The notes below the pieces were generated by a model. It did not search any database, was not told the DNA's origin, and saw only the letters and a list, made by a program, of their open reading frames with translations. From the NCBI GenBank assembly GCA_907165065.1, contig OU015528.1, positions 72,831,474 to 72,895,473 on the forward strand: a stretch of 64,000 bases of DNA. The letters run 5' to 3'. The DNA is from Caprimulgus europaeus (lineage: Eukaryota > Chordata > Aves > Caprimulgiformes > Caprimulgidae). The position numbers and the translations under genes are program-made. Positions 60,902 to 64,000 of this stretch are shown one piece after another. Each line of letters begins with the position of its first letter. The stretch's first letter is position 1.

Positions 60902-63900
60902 TGCTGCCAGACTAGCAAAGATACTCCATCCAGATGCATGATGATCAATTAAAAACTGATATAATGCACTTAAAATGAAGCCTAGGTGAACTTCAGAAGT
61001 TTCAAGCCAAGAAGCTTATTCAGCTACCTATTCACCTCAGAGAAATCTGAATTTGCAAAAGGTACTTTCTCCTTGTTAACCCTGAAAGCATCATAAGTAT
61101 TTTCGGCTTAGCTTCTTTGCATGCCAGAAAAAGAGCAGCCTGGTACCTCAGCCTTTGTATCTAGCCTACACCTTGAATGACTACATTATATCCAAAGAAA
61201 CAAAACCAAATAATCTACAATCAAATGTCTTTACATGACTTTTAAAATTACCTTTATAGTCTTGCCTAATTTGGATCCAATAATGTTGATGTTAGCTTTA
61301 GGATGTGTTGAATTTATTAGAAATTAGCGGAACAGTACAAAGAAATGTTTTCTTCCAGCTAACTGACCAGCTTGTACATTACACAGTCACGTAAATTACA
61401 CCGAGATCAAATAGATAGGTTGATAGGTCAACATTTGATAACCACATTTTCATTCTTACTCTTGATTTAATAAAAGTATTCAAGCATTCAGAAGGCCCTT
61501 CCCTCTCCCCAAAAAACCAACACACAACTGATCAAATAAAAAAAAAAGCCAAAATCAGCTTCAAATGAGTGTAAATGTTGAGGAATTTCCCTTATCTAAA
61601 TAGACATCTCAATATGAAGTAACTGAAGACTTACTGGTAATGTTTTCAGCAACTAAAATTTGCTGTTGCACATTATTTTATATGCAGTTTATAAATTATT
61701 TTAGAAAGCTACAATGGGAATGATAAAGAGGATCTTTCAATGATTGAATATGTTTTAGTTTTCTTTCAAATGTGTTTAAAAATGTTAACAATGCAGTCTT
61801 AAATGGAGAGCAATCTGATCTTACATGTGTTGAAATTTGTGAGATAATGAACTAAATTAATACAAGTTGCAATAATGAATTGTTGACAAATGCTCAGGTC
61901 ATAAATTTGGTGCAGCTGAAAATACATCATGTCAAAGCTGAGAACAGATTAAAAGCTTCATTTAATTGTATACATCAATTCACAGATATTTGAATTTGTA
62001 TTTCACTTCAGTAAGCAAACATGCCCTAGCCTGATTTCACAATTCACGTGAGAAATATGTTGATTTATCAGAAAAAAGATATTATCAAAAGTCTTCACAA
62101 AAAATAGATATGGATTATTTGTATGAAGATCAGTGTGCCTCAGTTCAGGGTTATGTGCTTCTTACAGAATATGTATTAGGAAAGGAGGTGATGTACTTTC
62201 TTAAAAAAACTAGCTCAGTCTTTTCTTCTTTTTCTTTTTTTTTTTTTCTTTTTTTTTAATGGTGGTGTTTGTGTTACCTTAGATATAGCAGTGGAATGGA
62301 TATTTGCCTTTTATAAGTAGACTTGAATAGATCACAGAAACCTCTCACGTATTGAGTCTCCTAGGCTGGTGTCTTAATTAGAGTTATGTCATCATATTTA
62401 AAGCTACCAAAAATAAACAAGCACTGAAATTAATCAAAATGTATTGTAAATGCTTTTTTAAGCAGTGCCTTTTTTGAATAATACTGTTCATGTCAGAAGC
62501 AGAATTATGTCTATAAGAAAAAGTCATGATCTCTTACGTGTTTCCCCAAAAAGTTCCTTAAAATAAAACTTTGTTCCTTGTTTTTTACTAATAAATAACT
62601 CCAAAAAGAAAAATTCTATGTTTCTCCATTGGATCCAGCAATTAGACTCAGAAATACCATCATGTCCCCAAATACTTTACAAATTATTGCTGGTATTTTA
62701 CATTACACAGTTATCAGGGAGTAGGAGGGAGAGGAAAAGAGCAGAGATAAATCTGTGAGCAGAAGCAGGTGTCCAGGACTGCTTTTTCCCATGTCAGTGA
62801 CCTCTTAGCTGTTCTTCTGACATCAGAAATCCCATAGTTCTTCCTGCTCCACCCAGCACAACAGAAAGTCCCCATTCAGAACAGCCTTCAAATATCAGCA
62901 CATTTTCCACGGATTTGGTCAGGAGGGCATCAATTCATTTTCTCAGTGCTGGATAAGGACACTAAACACTGGGCTATTACAGAGTAAAGTGGTAGGCTGA
63001 TAACATGTTTTAAAATAAACATCCTGTCCAGCACTTTCAAAATTTAGTTGCAATTCCCTTCCATCGAGGGAAATTTCTCTGTCCTATTTCCTATATCCTG
63101 TTAGGCTGCACGACCAATAGGAAAGGAGACAAGGCGCATGTCGCTGTGGGCACTTCTGAGCTGGATTTCTACTGATGTTTCTCTTTTCCTGAATGGTCTT
63201 CAAAAGGCAACCAAGCACAGCAAGGTGGTATACTTCTGAATTTGAGATTCAACTGCTGCAACTAACTGTGAAGGTAGTTTGATCCAAATCCACAAGGGTG
63301 CCTGTTTGATTCTTATTAAAAAGCATCTGTTTTAAATGACTAATATAATTGAGTTCTTCTGTAGATTTGGGACCCCAGTTCTTCAAAGGTTCTCAGCCTA
63401 CTATCTAAGCATCAGCACATGATAGTTGGAATTTTGTTGGATTTTAAACTTAATATCTTACTAATATTATAATGCTAATACTATATTTTGTCAATATATA
63501 TGAATGAATTTTGCTTTCAATTGAAGTGTAAATTATGTGGTAAATATCACATTTGTTTGAGGACCACAGAAATGTGCTAAATACTGTAATCACAGTAAGA
63601 ATATTTTTAGTAGGTTTCTAATTTGTTTTATATAGCAAATAATTGTTTCCTCAATAATTTATGCTATTTTTAGACAGCAGAGTACCTGTATGTCCATACA
63701 GGGCCCCAACTTTCCATTTTCTCACTCTCTAGTATTAAAAGAAATATCTTTCAACATGTCTTATGTAGTCAGAAACAAAGTAGGACTAATTCTCCAACAG
63801 AGTGAAAGAACTGGCAAATAACCACAGTCATGTCAGCAGATTCAAGTCCTGACTTTCCAGGCTGCTACAACAACTAAAAACAACATATCCATTTCATCCA

Positions 63901-64000
63901 TGCTCTATCTTGAAGGTTCAGGAGGTGAGAAGCAAATCTTGCTATATATAAACAGTCATTTACAGTATATTTGACAAAGAAACTTTATTGTCTTAAAATG
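60902..64000. other. anonymous AT-rich sequence
   Basis: No recognised gene or repeat family. A T/C-rich tract lies at 62217-62258. A slightly GC-richer unassigned stretch is at 62700-63230. Confidence 0.5.
62217..62258 (+). repeat. polypyrimidine (T/C) tract
   Basis: T runs broken by single C over about 40 bases. On its own it resembles a branch/pyrimidine tract, but no AG acceptor with an exon-like sequence follows. Confidence 0.92.

Noticed and set aside
62217-62258. Polypyrimidine tract as a splice acceptor
   Set aside because: No suitable AG with an exon-like open sequence follows.
1-64000. CRISPR arrays, tRNA or rRNA genes, mitochondrial insertions, CpG islands
   Set aside because: Looked for and not seen. 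There are no regularly spaced repeats, no tRNA cloverleaf signature, no mitochondrial-gene-like reading frame and no CpG-dense segment.

Overview
The window reads as nuclear DNA of a bird. It is AT-rich. It carries truncated CR1 LINE fragments, some still ending in the avian CR1 3' tail (ATTCTATG-type units). It also has one solo ERV LTR of a type I associate with avian genomes, plus a short fragment of the same LTR, a few very old MIR-like (CORE-SINE) relics and many A- or T-rich tracts. I see no bacterial gene architecture, CRISPR array, tRNA, rRNA or CpG island. Species and chromosome cannot be set from the sequence.

No protein-coding gene could be recognised. The longest open frames (up to 145 codons) are low-complexity, antisense to repeats, or unlike any family I know. 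The window is therefore best read as a gene desert or part of a very large intron. Three places have a good 3' splice acceptor followed by an open frame, and two of these also have a downstream poly(A) signal. The best is 48508-48599 (+): a short acidic C-terminal-like tail, a stop codon, then AATAAA and a GT-rich element. The others are 59542-59811 (+) and 35148-35226 (+). None is identified.

Layout. 1-5 kb: single-copy AT-rich DNA, two MIR relics (510-615 +, 4100-4160 -) and a GC-richer patch (3360-3640). 5-8 kb: two old CR1 3' ends on the + strand. 8-32 kb: mostly anonymous sequence with simple repeats, a diverged ~57-bp direct repeat (11558/11711), a MIR relic (14735-14810) and a possible conserved noncoding block (10990-11370). 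32.1-33.3 kb: a long, very decayed CR1 carrying the linker and RT parts of ORF2. 33.7 kb: a MIR relic. 34-49 kb: anonymous sequence with two further conserved-element candidates (36190-36560, 41960-42340) and the 48.5 kb exon candidate. 49.3-54.2 kb: a CR1 cluster of four fragments in alternating orientation, including a head-to-head pair. 55.8-61 kb: an LTR fragment, the 59.5 kb exon candidate with an adjoining MIR relic, and the solo LTR (60181-60901, - strand). 61-64 kb: anonymous sequence.

There is no set of genes here that works together. Anything functional is likely to be regulatory DNA or an unrecognised exon. Repeat assignments come from remembered family features, not from a search, so their boundaries are approximate.
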